NCBI GenBank assembly: GCA_937922185.1
Contig: CAKZUT010000111.1
Coordinates: forward strand, 1 to 58,468
Source: an uncultured Neomegalonema sp.
Lineage (GTDB): Bacteria > Pseudomonadota > Alphaproteobacteria > Rhodobacterales > Rhodobacteraceae
Direction of reading: 5' to 3'
Length of the DNA stretch: 58,468 bases
The notes under the pieces were generated by a model. The model was not told the origin of the DNA and did not search any database. It worked only from the letters and a program-made list of their open reading frames with translations. A program made the position numbers and the translations under genes. Shown in pieces: positions 35,661 through 43,809 of this stretch. Every line of letters starts with the position of its first letter. The first letter of the stretch is position 1.

Positions 35661-36313
35661 ACATGGCAAGCCCCATTCCGGGCCGCATCGTCAAAGCAGC
35701 GGATTTCGATACGGAAATCGGAACCCCGCTCAGGCTGCGCGCCGATGCGGAGGACATCATCTCCCGTGCCGAAACCGCCGCGCGGGAGGTCCGCACCCTC
35801 GCCGCTCAGGAGCGCGAAAAGCTGACGAATATGATCCGCACCATTTCGGACGAGGAGCTGAAGGCACATCTCGATCTCGATACCCTGCGGAACAACGCGG
35901 CGGTCTTTGCCGGAGCGATGGAGAGCATCACCGCCATGAAGCGGGACTTCGACGCTATCCAGCCATGGCTGACCCGGCTTGTCGAAGACTCTCTGCGTCG
36001 GATCATCGGCACCCTCGACGCCGAGGAAACCGTGGCCCGCATCGTCGCACAGGCCGCGCGCGAGATCGACCCCGGCCAGCATTCCGTGGTGCGGGCCGGG
36101 ACGCGGGCCTTTGTCGAGCTGCGCGAGGCTCAGGTTCGCTACCCCCGATATTTCGAGGGCATCGCCGCGATCCAGCCCGATGCCAGCCTCGACGAGAACG
36201 CGATCTTCCTGGAATGCCCGATCGGCATCACGGAGATTTCGCTCGATACCCAGATTGACACGTTGCTCGATTTTCTGGCGACACGTCCTTCAGCCGGGGA
36301 TGCGGCAGAATGA
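35657..36313 (+). CDS. sctL: T3SS ATPase regulator SctL
   Basis: The 218-residue protein has an N-terminal coiled-coil stretch (around 30-90, AEDIISRAETAAREVRTLAAQ) and a C-terminal domain with ECPIGITEISLDTQIDTLLDFL, matching the FliH/YscL family end that contacts the ATPase. It binds SctN and SctQ. It overlaps sctK by four bases and sctN by four bases, as in many sct operons. Confidence 0.85.
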   Translation: MNMASPIPGRIVKAADFDTEIGTPLRLRADAEDIISRAETAAREVRTLAAQEREKLTNMIRTISDEELKAHLDLDTLRNNAAVFAGAMESITAMKRDFDAIQPWLTRLVEDSLRRIIGTLDAEETVARIVAQAAREIDPGQHSVVRAGTRAFVELREAQVRYPRYFEGIAAIQPDASLDENAIFLECPIGITEISLDTQIDTLLDFLATRPSAGDAAE

Positions 36314-37635
36314 GTATCCGGCAGGTCGCCTATCTGGAAAACCTGGCGCAGCAGGTCCGCCATATCGATCTGCGCCCGCGCTTCGGCAGGCTCACCCATA
36401 TCGACGCGACATGCCTGCACGCGCTGATCCCCGATGCCTCGCGAGGGGATTTCTGTTCGATCACGCGGCGCAAGGGCGGCCCTTTACTGGCGGAAATCGT
36501 CGCGATCAAAGGCCATACAGCCACCCTCGTGCCCTATGGCGCGACCGACGGACTGTCGGTCGGTGCTATCGTGAGGCCGGGGCAGGATGGCTTGTCCATA
36601 AAGGTCGGGATGTCCATGCTGGGCCGGGTCATCGACCCGCTGGGCAAGTCGCTGGGTGGGCTGTCCTCGCCTTCCGGCACCCTGCACAGCGTGCCCGTGC
36701 GAAGGGGTGCGCCCGATGCGCTGGACAGGCCGCTTATCGACACGCCGCTCCTTACCGGGCTGAACGCAATCGATGGCCCGCTGACACTTGGCCATGGCCA
36801 GCGTGTCGGTATATTCGGTCCGCCCGGTGCGGGAAAATCGCGCCTGATGGCCGATATCGCGCGCAATGCACAGGTCGATGCCATTGTCGTCGCCCTTGTC
36901 GGAGAGCGTGGACGCGAGGTGCGCGAGTTCATCGACAGGGATTTGCCCGCCGACAAACGGAACAAGACGATCATCGTCGCTGCCACCTCTGACCGCCCCT
37001 CCACCGAGCGCGCGATCTGCGCGGCTTCGGCAACCGCCGCCGCCGAATGGTTGCGCGATCAGGGGCTGAATGTGCTGTTGATGGTAGACAGTCTGACACG
37101 GACCGCGCGCGCCTTGCGCGAGATCGGACTGGCGGCGGGCGAGGCCCCCACGCGCAGGGGCTATCCATCCTCCGTCTATCCCGCACTGCCGGCCCTGATC
37201 GAGCGGGCGGGGCGGACGCAGAGAGGGTCGATCTCCGCGATCTATACCGTTCTGGTTGAGGGCGACGGTAATGGCGATCCAATTGCCGAGGAGGTGCGTA
37301 GCCTGACCGATGGCCATATCGTCCTGTCCAGAACGCTTGCGGAGTCCGGGCATTTCCCCGCAATCGACGTCACAGGCAGCCTCAGCCGAACCATGCCCGC
37401 TTTCGTAACGGGCGAGCATCTTGAGGGTGCGAACAACCTTCGTAAACTTCTGGGTAAGTATAACGAGATAGAGATCCTGTTACAGATAGGTGAGTACAGT
37501 CAGGGCGGCGACCCTCTCGCTGATCATGCTATCCGCGTCAAGCCTGCGGTCGATGCCTTCCTGCGTGGAACCTCCTCCACCAGGCGACATGACCTGAAGG
37601 CGACCGTTGCTCAGATGAACAAGGCGCTGTCATGA
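36310..37635 (+). CDS. sctN: T3SS ATPase SctN
   Basis: The 441-residue ATPase unfolds and releases substrates for export. Walker A is GPPGAGKS (residues 170-177), Walker B is VLLMVDSLTR near 254, and ALREIGLAAGEAPTRRGYPSS is the conserved F1-like region with the ATPase-specific GYPSSVYPALP. Length is standard. sctO overlaps its stop by four bases. Confidence 0.96.
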   Translation: MSIRQVAYLENLAQQVRHIDLRPRFGRLTHIDATCLHALIPDASRGDFCSITRRKGGPLLAEIVAIKGHTATLVPYGATDGLSVGAIVRPGQDGLSIKVGMSMLGRVIDPLGKSLGGLSSPSGTLHSVPVRRGAPDALDRPLIDTPLLTGLNAIDGPLTLGHGQRVGIFGPPGAGKSRLMADIARNAQVDAIVVALVGERGREVREFIDRDLPADKRNKTIIVAATSDRPSTERAICAASATAAAEWLRDQGLNVLLMVDSLTRTARALREIGLAAGEAPTRRGYPSSVYPALPALIERAGRTQRGSISAIYTVLVEGDGNGDPIAEEVRSLTDGHIVLSRTLAESGHFPAIDVTGSLSRTMPAFVTGEHLEGANNLRKLLGKYNEIEILLQIGEYSQGGDPLADHAIRVKPAVDAFLRGTSSTRRHDLKATVAQMNKALS

Positions 37636-38123
37636 AACATCACAAAGCCCTCGAAAAAGTCTGTGATGTGAAAAGGGTACGGGCTTTCAAAGCCCGGCGG
37701 ACGGCCAACCGGGCAGCGCAGGAGGAACGCGAGGCACTGGCTGCCCTGCAAGCCGTCATACGCGAGAAGGAACACTACGTTGAGGCCGCGCAGACCTATA
37801 TTGACAACTCGCTGGCGCAGGGATCTCAGGGGCAGATGGGTGCTCTCGAAATTCGTGCTGTGTCCAGTGAATATCGCGATATTCAATTGATGGCCGAGTA
37901 TGCCGGACTGCGCGAGGCCGATCATATTCAATCGCATGGCCAGGCACGTTCCGGTCAGCAGGAACAACAGCAGGCTTTCCTGAAGGCGCAACATCGCTAC
38001 CGACAGCTCGGAGAAATGCTGGCGCAACAGCAGGAAGAAGCCCGCGATGCATCCGAGCGCCGGGCGGATGATGAGATCACAGACCTCATCACCGCACGAG
38101 GATCTGCCGATGGCACTCGATGA
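37632..38123 (+). CDS. sctO: T3SS stalk protein SctO (FliJ/YscO type)
   Basis: The 163-residue protein is predicted to be a long antiparallel coiled coil: charged, Glu/Gln-rich and without hydrophobic segments. This is typical of the central stalk inserted in the SctN hexamer. Sequence conservation in this family is weak, so the call rests on position between sctN and sctQ and on composition. It overlaps sctQ by 14 bases. Confidence 0.75.
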   Translation: MKHHKALEKVCDVKRVRAFKARRTANRAAQEEREALAALQAVIREKEHYVEAAQTYIDNSLAQGSQGQMGALEIRAVSSEYRDIQLMAEYAGLREADHIQSHGQARSGQQEQQQAFLKAQHRYRQLGEMLAQQQEEARDASERRADDEITDLITARGSADGTR

Positions 38124-39132
38124 TTTTCCTTTTACTCCCGCCGTAAAGGCCCGCCCTTTTTCATGGCCTGCGCTGCCTTCCGTCAAGGATCTGAAGCGTG
38201 AACCATTGGAGGCGAGCCTGTCCCGCTTGCTGGTCCTCGGCGATGAGCAGGCTGTCGTCAGCCTGTCCCGCAAGCAGGGTGAGGAAAACCGGGAGACCGG
38301 GATCGGGCTGAAACGCGAGCATGAGACCGTACGCATTTCCTGTGCGCGTGAGGCCCTCGACCGTCTGGTGGACCTGCTGGCCCCGGACGCTGTGTTTCCT
38401 GACGGCCTGTCACCGGAAACGCAGGTTCTGGTGATCGAACATGCGTTTTCCGGGTATATTTCTGCTTTTGAGCGGTTGATGGGCGAGGCGCTGGAGATAT
38501 CCAGCAAGTTCCCTGACGGTGTTGCCGATTATGAGGTTGTGGTTTCCTCTAAAAGACTTGGAAAGCAGGTATTTTCACTCAGATGCTCTTCTGATTTCAT
38601 ACTCAAAATCGAGAAAGTATTCGATTGGAGTGTCGAAAAGGTCAATCAAATCTCTCCGATGGATTCGGCCTTGCAGATTCCGATTTCATTATGCGGCCCC
38701 GAAATACAACTCGCTCCAAAATCTCTCACCGACCTGTCCGCAGGGGATACATTACTCTTTTCCCATGACAGGAGTGTCCTGTTACCGCGATACATATCAT
38801 GTGAAGGGCATCGGCTTTGCAGTGTTACTTCAAAACGAGAGCGCCTGATTGTATCGGGCAATCTCGAATTCAGTTCGATAAAAGGTGAATATTCAATGCA
38901 AGACAGTGAAAAAGGCAATATTGATCGGATGCCGGTAACTGTTCAGCTCGAACTATCGCGCAAACACATGAAGATCGGCGATCTTCGCACTCTGACCAAA
39001 GGCTCCATTCTGCCATTCGACACAGCGTTGCCGGATGTTGTGCGGTTATTGGTCGGCGAGAAATGCTTTGCCGAAGGCCAGTTGATGCAGGTTGATGACA
39101 ATATCGCCGTTCGCATCACGAAAATAGCGTAA
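38110..39132 (+). CDS. sctQ: T3SS sorting-platform protein SctQ with SpoA domain
   Basis: The 340-residue protein ends in a SpoA-type domain (about 265-340, PVTVQLELSRKHMKIGDLRTL and GSILPFDTALPDVVRLLVGEKCFAEGQ in part). SpoA is the C-ring fold of FliN/FliM and SctQ. The ATG at 38110 was chosen with GAGG upstream; an ATG 21 codons earlier lies inside sctO. From about 38520 the base composition turns AT-rich, in contrast with the 5' part. No sctP-like ruler lies between sctO and sctQ. Confidence 0.87.
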   Translation: MALDDFPFTPAVKARPFSWPALPSVKDLKREPLEASLSRLLVLGDEQAVVSLSRKQGEENRETGIGLKREHETVRISCAREALDRLVDLLAPDAVFPDGLSPETQVLVIEHAFSGYISAFERLMGEALEISSKFPDGVADYEVVVSSKRLGKQVFSLRCSSDFILKIEKVFDWSVEKVNQISPMDSALQIPISLCGPEIQLAPKSLTDLSAGDTLLFSHDRSVLLPRYISCEGHRLCSVTSKRERLIVSGNLEFSSIKGEYSMQDSEKGNIDRMPVTVQLELSRKHMKIGDLRTLTKGSILPFDTALPDVVRLLVGEKCFAEGQLMQVDDNIAVRITKIA

Positions 39133-39138
39133 TAATCC

Positions 39139-39792
39139 ATGGAAAGTACGATAACCCCGCTCGTAATCGGAACGATAGCGGGTTTCTTCTTACTGGCAAT
39201 GTTGACGATGACGGCATTCATAAAATTGTCTGTCGTTTTGATGATCGTCAGGCAGGCCCTTGGTTTGCAGCAAGTGCCTAGTAATATGATTATTATGGCA
39301 TTATCCGTGTTCCTTGCGATTTTTATTTCCTATCCGGTCATGGGAGACTCGATATCGGCCTTCATGGGGATGGATATATCGGTCCGAACCCCGCAGGACT
39401 TTATCAACCTGTGGACTGCCGGAAGTGCGCCATTTCGGGAGTTCATCACGCGAAACTCGGACCCGGTGTATTCGGATTTCTTCGTGGAAGTCTCGCAGGA
39501 TGTCTGGCGCGGGAGTGGTTATGAAGCGGTGTCATCGGATTTCGTGATCCAGATTCCGACATTCATGGTTTCGGAGTTGACCGAGGCTTTTCGTATCGGT
39601 TTCCTGTTGTATCTGCCGTTTATCGCTATTGATATTGCCATTACGGCTATTTTGATGGCGCTTGGTATGCAGATGATGCAGCCGAATATTATATCAGTTC
39701 CTTTCAAGCTGCTGACTTTCGTGTTTGTAGACGGTTGGAGCCGGATAGGTGAGGGATTGATTTTATCGTATGGGGCAATTGATGGTTTATGA
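39139..39792 (+). CDS. sctR: T3SS export apparatus protein SctR
   Basis: The 217-residue integral membrane protein shows SctR/FliP segments. LTMTAFIKLSVVLMIVRQALGLQQVPSNM is the family core in the first third, and FRIGFLLYLPFIAIDIAITAILMALGMQMM is the conserved C-terminal pair of helices. It forms the five-fold export gate core with SctS and SctT. The region is AT-rich. sctS starts inside its last codons. Confidence 0.96.
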   Translation: MESTITPLVIGTIAGFFLLAMLTMTAFIKLSVVLMIVRQALGLQQVPSNMIIMALSVFLAIFISYPVMGDSISAFMGMDISVRTPQDFINLWTAGSAPFREFITRNSDPVYSDFFVEVSQDVWRGSGYEAVSSDFVIQIPTFMVSELTEAFRIGFLLYLPFIAIDIAITAILMALGMQMMQPNIISVPFKLLTFVFVDGWSRIGEGLILSYGAIDGL

Positions 39793-40057
39793 GGTTCACT
39801 ACCCCAGTATCCTTATTCAGTTCATGATGGACATCATAATTCTGTCAGGTATTCCGCTCGTTATAGCTACAATACTGGCCTTTGTAATTTCAATTTTACA
39901 GGCAATTACACAGGTACAGGATCAAACCCTGTCCCAAACGATCAAGATTGCGGCTATTGCCTTTGTCTTTCTGGCATCGGGTGCCGGTCTTGTGGCGCCG
40001 CTGATGTCTTCTACGCAGCAGATGTTCGATAATTTTCATATCTACGCCCGACAATGA
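39785..40057 (+). CDS. sctS: T3SS export apparatus protein SctS
   Basis: The 90-residue protein has two membrane helices with the conserved SILQAITQVQDQTLSQTIK between them, diagnostic for SctS/FliQ. The start was set at ATG 39785, which gives the family's usual length; an ATG five codons earlier is equally possible. It overlaps sctR by 8 bases and sctT by 4. Confidence 0.94.
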   Translation, partial: VYEVHYPSILIQFMMDIIILSGIPLVIATILAFVISILQAITQVQDQTLSQTIKIAAIAFVFLASGAGLVAPLMSSTQQMFDNFHIYARQ

Positions 40058-40872
40058 CGAACCTGAACCCTGTTATAGATACGATTTACAGCAATGGATT
40101 TGAGTCGGTATTCGTCTTTTTTATTCTCGGAATGATTCGATCTATTGGTCTATTGTATGGTTTTGTAATCATCAGATTTTCAATCAGTCAGTTAAAAATG
40201 ACCAGAATAGCGGTCGCTTTCGCAATTTCTCTGCCATTATGGGTATCAAATGCCCTGTCGATCAATGCAGTGATTCATGATGAAGGTCATGTTTTTGCAA
40301 TTGCTGTGGCAATCAAGGAGTTTGGAATAGGATATTCTATCGGGTTCATCGCCTCCCTGCCATTTTTCGCAGTTCAATACGCCGCCGCAATCACTGATCA
40401 AACCCGAGGTGAGGGCAATCCCAGCTTTCAGGCAGGCAATGGAGATACGCTATCCAGCTTTGCTCTATTATATACCGTCATAGCGTTTCTGGTTTTCCTG
40501 TTTTCTGACGGATTTATGATCGTTGTTGAAGCCTTATACAGCAGCTATATTATCTGGCCACTGGGATCTCTGTTGCCGGGGCTTGATGGAAAAGCCGCAT
40601 CTGTCGCTCTTGAAATACTTTCCGATACCTTGCTTATGGCTGTGAAAATCGCTGTTCCGCTTCTGGCTGTTATCTTGATCATTGAAGTCAGCTTTGGAAT
40701 AGCGGCGCGTGTTGCGCGCCCTTTCAGCCCGTATAATCTTGCTTTCATAACAAAGAATATCGTCGGTATCTTATGCCTGCCGATCATTGTGGCATTATTG
40801 ATTGCGGTGCTGGAAACACTGTTTCCTTCAGCGGATGGTATCCTCCGCATATTCGCGGCATTTTTGAAATGA
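40054..40872 (+). CDS. sctT: T3SS export apparatus protein SctT
   Basis: The 272-residue multi-pass membrane protein resembles SctT/FliR. The features are an early FVFFILGMIRSIGLLY, a central GIGYSIGFIASLPFFAVQYAA region and a C-terminal AARVARPFSPYNLAFITKNIVGI segment. Base composition is strongly AT-rich; one 60-base line (40141-40200) has only 17 G or C. It overlaps sctU's start (ATGA). Confidence 0.95.
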   Translation: MTNLNPVIDTIYSNGFESVFVFFILGMIRSIGLLYGFVIIRFSISQLKMTRIAVAFAISLPLWVSNALSINAVIHDEGHVFAIAVAIKEFGIGYSIGFIASLPFFAVQYAAAITDQTRGEGNPSFQAGNGDTLSSFALLYTVIAFLVFLFSDGFMIVVEALYSSYIIWPLGSLLPGLDGKAASVALEILSDTLLMAVKIAVPLLAVILIIEVSFGIAARVARPFSPYNLAFITKNIVGILCLPIIVALLIAVLETLFPSADGILRIFAAFLK

Positions 40873-41933
40873 GTGATACCGAAAGAAAGGAAAAACCGGC
40901 CAGTCAGCAAAAATTACACAAGCAACGTAAAGAAGGTTCGATTGCATCCAGCGCCGATGTTGCCGCATTTTCGGCAATGGCTGTGGCCATGCTTTTCCTG
41001 ATTGTGAGGGCGCCGGTGATATGGCGCGACCTTTCCAGCGCCTTCGATGATATGGCCGATATCATTCAGATGCCTGCCACCGAGGCACTCGATGTTGCAA
41101 TGGGGAATATCGGGCACATCATTTTTATAAGCGTCGTGCCGGTTGTCAGCATCACGATCCTGACGTCTGTTATCGTCGCATTGGTGGCAAATGGCGGCGT
41201 ATTGACATCGTTGAAGCCGGTGACACCCGATTTCGGCAGGTTATCCATCGCAAAAGGTGTGAAACGGGTCTACGGAAAGCGTGGCTGGACAGAGTTTTTA
41301 CTTTCCCTGACCAGATTGTTGATCTGGGTTGCTTTTGTCGCCTTTGTCATTTTTCTTTCTTTTCCTGCGATCATCCGCTCCATGCTGTGCGGGCTGGAGT
41401 GTCAGACGGAGGCGATCGCCCCGGTTTTCAAATTTCTGCTCAGTGTCGCAGTCGTCTTCCTGATCTTTCTGGCAGCCGTGGCCCTGCGCGTACAGAATGC
41501 TCTTTTCCTGAACGAGCAGAAAATGACGCAAAGCGAGGTGAAGAAGGAAAAGAAGGATCAGCACGGCTCCGATGAGGTTCGCAAGGAGCGCAACAGGCTG
41601 ACGAGAAAAGCCGCCGAGCAACCATCGAAGATCACTCTCGATCAATCGGACTTCCTCTTTACCTTTGAAGGTCAGGGGGTTGCGGTGAGCTTTGCCCCGC
41701 CTGAGCGGCGCTTGCCGGTCATACTGGGCAAGGCGAAGCGTGCAGAGCAACTGCGGGACATGAAGAAACAGGTCGCGGGTCATTCCGTCTGGATTGCGGA
41801 GAACGAGCTTCTTGTCATGGAGGGTGTCAAGGCAGAGATCGGGGATTACCTCCCCGAAGCGGCCCTACAGGAATTGTCCAGGGAATACTGGAACTACAAA
41901 CGTCAGACCGGCGATACCACGCGCCCCTATTGA
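40869..41933 (+). CDS. sctU: T3SS switch protein SctU lacking the NPTH motif
   Basis: The 354-residue protein has four membrane helices (about 35-205), the linker with MTQSEVKKEKKDQHGS and a C-terminal cytoplasmic domain. In known SctU/FlhB proteins this domain self-cleaves at an NPTH motif to switch export from needle subunits to later substrates. Here the corresponding region (residues about 252-275) reads PSKITLDQSDFLFTFEG, with DQSD where NPTH is expected and no NPxH elsewhere. The rest of the domain (RLPVILGKAKRAEQLR, then Y.PE) is recognisable. Identity is firm; the switch activity is doubtful. Confidence 0.93.
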   Translation: MSDTERKEKPASQQKLHKQRKEGSIASSADVAAFSAMAVAMLFLIVRAPVIWRDLSSAFDDMADIIQMPATEALDVAMGNIGHIIFISVVPVVSITILTSVIVALVANGGVLTSLKPVTPDFGRLSIAKGVKRVYGKRGWTEFLLSLTRLLIWVAFVAFVIFLSFPAIIRSMLCGLECQTEAIAPVFKFLLSVAVVFLIFLAAVALRVQNALFLNEQKMTQSEVKKEKKDQHGSDEVRKERNRLTRKAAEQPSKITLDQSDFLFTFEGQGVAVSFAPPERRLPVILGKAKRAEQLRDMKKQVAGHSVWIAENELLVMEGVKAEIGDYLPEAALQELSREYWNYKRQTGDTTRPY

Positions 41934-41948
41934 TCGGACATGCCCGCG

Positions 41949-42009
41949 ACGCCTCATCGCGGATGAGCGTGCTTCCCGACAGGCGCAAGTCGTCATCTGT
42001 TGCGGGAAG
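41949..42009 (+). terminator. Hairpins after sctU
   Basis: Two stems follow sctU: ACG-CTCATC/GATGAG-CGT at 41949-41970 (one bulge), and CTTCCCGACAG/CTGTTGCGGGAAG at 41972-42009 with a two-base bulge. Neither has a strong T-run. They may end the sct operon before the TRAP regulatory genes. Confidence 0.45.
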
Positions 42010-42066
42010 GGCGTGACGCCTGTAATCGAGGGGCCTTGATCATTTTCTCTGGCAGGCATCACGGTA

Positions 42067-43809
42067 TTGACCTTTCGTTATTCCGAAAGCTCGAAGGAGC
42101 GCGGCTGGCTGGTTTTGGCGCTGATGCTGGCCGGGTCCGTCGCGATCGTGTTTCTCGCAGCGCAGCGCAGCTACAGGAGCGCCGAGATCGTCAGGCTGGA
42201 GCAGCAGTCGGTGCTCTACGCGACGACGCTGAGCGAGACGCTCGAACGCTTCGCCCATCTTCCGCCCCTTCTCGGTCAGTTGCCGGTCATCCGGGCGGCC
42301 CCTTCCGGCTCTGACGCATTGGCTGATCCGTGGCTGGAGCGGACGGCTGCAGAGATGGGGGTCGAAGCGATCTACGTGATGGATACGACGGGGCTGGCTG
42401 TCGCGGCATCGAACCATCGCGATCCGATAACGTTCCTCGGTCAGAATTACAGCTTCCGCCCCTATTTCCAGGCCGCGATGGACGGCGCACGCGGGGAGTT
42501 CTTCGCGATCGGTGCGACGACGGCGAGACCGGGATATTTCTTCTCGGCCCCCGTCGAGACAGACGGGGAGATCGAGGGCGTCGTGGTCGTCAAGCTCGAC
42601 CTCTCGCCCCTCGTCGAACGCTGGCGTTCGGGGGGCGAACGTGTGCTGGTCACAAACCGCGAGGGGATCATCGTCCTCTCCTCGGACCCGGCGCTGACCT
42701 ATCGAACGGTGTCTGCCCTGCCGCCCGAAACGCTGGGGCGTCTGAGGAATGAGCGGCAGTTCGGGGCCGAGCCGCTGACACCCCTCGACTGGGAAGGCGA
42801 CGGTGCGGCGGTTACGCTCGACGGCACCCGGATGATGCGGGTATCGCGGGCGCTTCCCCGCGCGGGCTGGACGCTGCATGTACTGGCGAACGCTGTGATC
42901 GTGACCCGGCAGGCGATCACGTCCGCCGCGCTCTTCGCCGGTGTGCTGGGCATCGTAGCCCTGATATGGGCCGCCCTGCGCGCGGCGCGGATGCGCGCTG
43001 CCCTTGCCTCGTCCCAGGCCGAGGAGGCGAAGCTGACCACCCTCAACACGCGCCTGCACGATGAGGTCGCAGAACGGCGCAGAGCGGAGGAGGCGTTGCA
43101 GGTGGCTCAGCACGATCTTGCCCGTGCCAGCCGTCTTGCGGCTCTGGGTGAGGTATCGGCGACCGTGACCCATGAGCTGGGCCAGCCGCTTTCTGCCCTT
43201 CGCAACTATCTTGTCGCCGCCGAACTCAACCCGGATCGCCGCGATGATCCCCTGATCTCGCAGATAGAAGGCGTCATCCGGCGCATGGAGCGAACCACAT
43301 CGCAATTACGGGATTTCTCCCGCCCCGCCGAGCGCGATTTCGGGCCGGTAGACCTGCGCGACACTATCGCGGGCGCCCATGCCCTGATGGCTTATGATCT
43401 CAGCGCGGCGGCCATTGACTTCGCTTTCCGCTGCATGGCCGCTCATCCTGTGATCGAGGGAAACGCGCACGGGCTGGAGCAGGTCGTTGTCAATCTGATG
43501 CGAAATGCCGCCGCCGCCATGGAGGGCCGGGAGGAGAAACGGCTCGACGTCACCGTGCGGATGGGCGACGATGGCGGGCTGGTCCTGACCGTGGAGGATA
43601 CCGGAGAAGGGATCGGCGACACGGATATCGAGACCATGACAGCACCGTTCTACACGACCCGCTCCTCCGGCGACGGGATGGGCCTGGGCCTTGCCATTTC
43701 GTCGGCGATCCTGCGCGAGCACGGTGCGGAACTGGAGATGCGTAACCGGGCCGACGAGCGGGGGGTGATGGTGATGGTGCTGTTTCCGAAAGGCCGGGCC
43801 GATGGCTGA
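42067..43809 (+). CDS. dctB: DctB-type C4-dicarboxylate sensor histidine kinase
   Basis: The 580-residue kinase has two transmembrane segments (about 14-32 and 285-302) enclosing a periplasmic double-Cache-like sensor domain with FLGQNYSFRPYFQAAMDG and FFSAPVE. The cytoplasmic part has a coiled coil (318-350), the H box VTHELGQPLSALRN with H369, an N box (VVVNLMRNAAAAM), DTGEGI and GMGLGLAI. It likely senses dicarboxylates and phosphorylates the adjacent regulator. The start is a TTG at 42067; no in-frame ATG lies before residue 20. The gene overlaps the regulator by eight bases. Confidence 0.88.
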   Translation: MTFRYSESSKERGWLVLALMLAGSVAIVFLAAQRSYRSAEIVRLEQQSVLYATTLSETLERFAHLPPLLGQLPVIRAAPSGSDALADPWLERTAAEMGVEAIYVMDTTGLAVAASNHRDPITFLGQNYSFRPYFQAAMDGARGEFFAIGATTARPGYFFSAPVETDGEIEGVVVVKLDLSPLVERWRSGGERVLVTNREGIIVLSSDPALTYRTVSALPPETLGRLRNERQFGAEPLTPLDWEGDGAAVTLDGTRMMRVSRALPRAGWTLHVLANAVIVTRQAITSAALFAGVLGIVALIWAALRAARMRAALASSQAEEAKLTTLNTRLHDEVAERRRAEEALQVAQHDLARASRLAALGEVSATVTHELGQPLSALRNYLVAAELNPDRRDDPLISQIEGVIRRMERTTSQLRDFSRPAERDFGPVDLRDTIAGAHALMAYDLSAAAIDFAFRCMAAHPVIEGNAHGLEQVVVNLMRNAAAAMEGREEKRLDVTVRMGDDGGLVLTVEDTGEGIGDTDIETMTAPFYTTRSSGDGMGLGLAISSAILREHGAELEMRNRADERGVMVMVLFPKGRADG

